A stretch of 23,420 nucleotides of DNA, taken from positions 1 to 23,420 of the forward strand of contig NZ_CALADU010000141.1 in NCBI RefSeq assembly GCF_937890665.1, read 5' to 3'. A program made the translations under genes and the position numbers. Source of the stretch: an uncultured Subdoligranulum sp. GTDB lineage: Bacteria; Bacillota_A; Clostridia; Oscillospirales; Ruminococcaceae. Under the pieces are notes generated by a model, which saw nothing but the letters and a program-made list of their open reading frames with translations, was not told the origin of the DNA and did no database searches. Positions 22,850 through 23,420 of this stretch are shown piece after piece (within the stretch, counting starts at the first letter, position 1; each line of letters begins with the position of its first letter).

Positions 22850-23420
22850 TTATTGCCTATCCTTCAAGAATTTGCGGCAGATCCGCCGCCAGAATTTGGG
22901 GGCATAGATGCTGGCCCACGCCGCAAGGCGGATGGACCAAGGCAACCGGGGATTGCGGCCCAGCTGGGGGTCCCACAGTCCCGCAGTGATGCCGATATTT
23001 AACTCGCCCAACTGGACACGGTACTCGTCCGCGTCGGCCCGGCGATGGATCATACTGGCCAGATACACCAGCTTTTCATAGTAGAAGGCGTTGGCAGACT
23101 GCTGCAACGACGGCCATTGTTCCGGTACGCTGGCCCGGATCAGGGCGGCGGCCCGGCGCTGGTCGTCAATGCTTTGGGGCGGCAGCGCCCGGTGACTGGC
23201 GCTGTCGGGGTGCTGCCGGTAATGGTATCCTGCAAAATCGCAGAAGGCGCATCCCGGCGCCCGCAGAAAGGCTTGCCAGTTGGCCAGCAAATCTTCGTTG
23301 TAGGCAAGGCCGTTGTCCAGCATCGCCTCGGTCAAAAGGCCAGCGGCATACAATTTGTTCCACAGCCCATAGTCTACCCCATGGTCGTGAAGCAGCGCCT
23401 CCAGATGATCCGGGGCGGTC
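22850..23420 (-). CDS. Glycosyltransferase family 2 protein, C-terminal part (5' end outside window)
   Basis: The frame is open from the right edge to the TAA at 22852-22850, giving about 190 residues of the C-terminal half of a GT2-like protein. YGLWNKLYAAGLLTEAM, the equivalent of the WNKL motif in the sister genes, comes first. NGLAYNEDLLANWQAFL and FAGYHYRQHPDSAS follow, the usual acceptor-side signature. The catalytic DDG and DxD motifs lie beyond the edge. A TTG at 23353 is not the start, because the conserved WNKL motif runs across it. The basic C-terminus (PKFWRRICRKFLKDRQ) could contact the membrane. It is the first visible gene of the minus-strand glycosyltransferase operon; the promoter is outside the window. 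Confidence 0.85.
   Translation of the reverse strand, partial: TAPDHLEALLHDHGVDYGLWNKLYAAGLLTEAMLDNGLAYNEDLLANWQAFLRAPGCAFCDFAGYHYRQHPDSASHRALPPQSIDDQRRAAALIRASVPEQWPSLQQSANAFYYEKLVYLASMIHRRADADEYRVQLGELNIGITAGLWDPQLGRNPRLPWSIRLAAWASIYAPKFWRRICRKFLKDRQ

Noticed and set aside
1..23420. CRISPR arrays, tRNA or rRNA genes, insertion sequences and attachment sites
   Set aside because: No regularly spaced repeats, cloverleaf sequences, transposase genes or flanking direct repeats were seen. The gene content looks like ordinary chromosome plus a polysaccharide locus.

Overview
The window looks like a chromosomal segment of a GC-rich anaerobic Firmicute. The best guess is the Oscillospiraceae (Faecalibacterium / Gemmiger / Subdoligranulum type). 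This rests on the GC-rich codon use, the good Shine-Dalgarno sites with frequent GTG and TTG starts, the DUF5662 and DUF4179 families, and a pyruvate formate-lyase pair. The assignment is inference, because no rRNA or other phylogenetic marker is present.

Left part (1-9293, mostly + strand): the tail of an unrecognised acidic protein; a beta-CASP metallo-beta-lactamase; a DUF5662 protein ending at a terminator; an ECF sigma factor overlapping its DUF4179-type membrane anti-sigma partner, behind a likely ECF-type promoter; then trpS, greA and lysS, with promoters seen ahead of trpS and greA; and an AraC-type regulator with a C-terminal effector domain. The regulator's stop codon sits in the middle of a perfect 40-bp palindrome. 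That palindrome also serves as terminator for the convergent COG2426-type membrane protein.

Middle part (9325-14970): the COG2426-type gene (- strand) and an unrecognised polytopic membrane protein (+ strand) diverge from a shared 239-bp region with a promoter for each. Next come pflB and pflA, the glycyl-radical enzyme and its radical-SAM activase. The 312-bp region upstream of pflB has several promoter candidates and nested inverted repeats. The 300-bp region after pflA has no convincing gene. It carries a second promoter with the same layout as the distal pflB promoter: TTGACA, 17 nt, a TGG-extended -10, 9 nt, then GTTAG-N6-CTAAC. It is followed by about 185 nt of structured, ATG-free sequence and two strong hairpins. 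I read this as a candidate small RNA gene, co-controlled with pflB. This is the most interesting part of the window.

Right part (14984-23420, - strand): eight consecutive glycosyltransferase genes (five GT2-like, three GT-B/GT4-like). They are tightly packed or overlapping and end at a bidirectional terminator shared with the candidate RNA. They look like one operon for a surface polysaccharide or glycoconjugate. Its promoter and first genes lie beyond the right edge, and no polymerase, flippase or nucleotide-sugar gene is visible inside the window.
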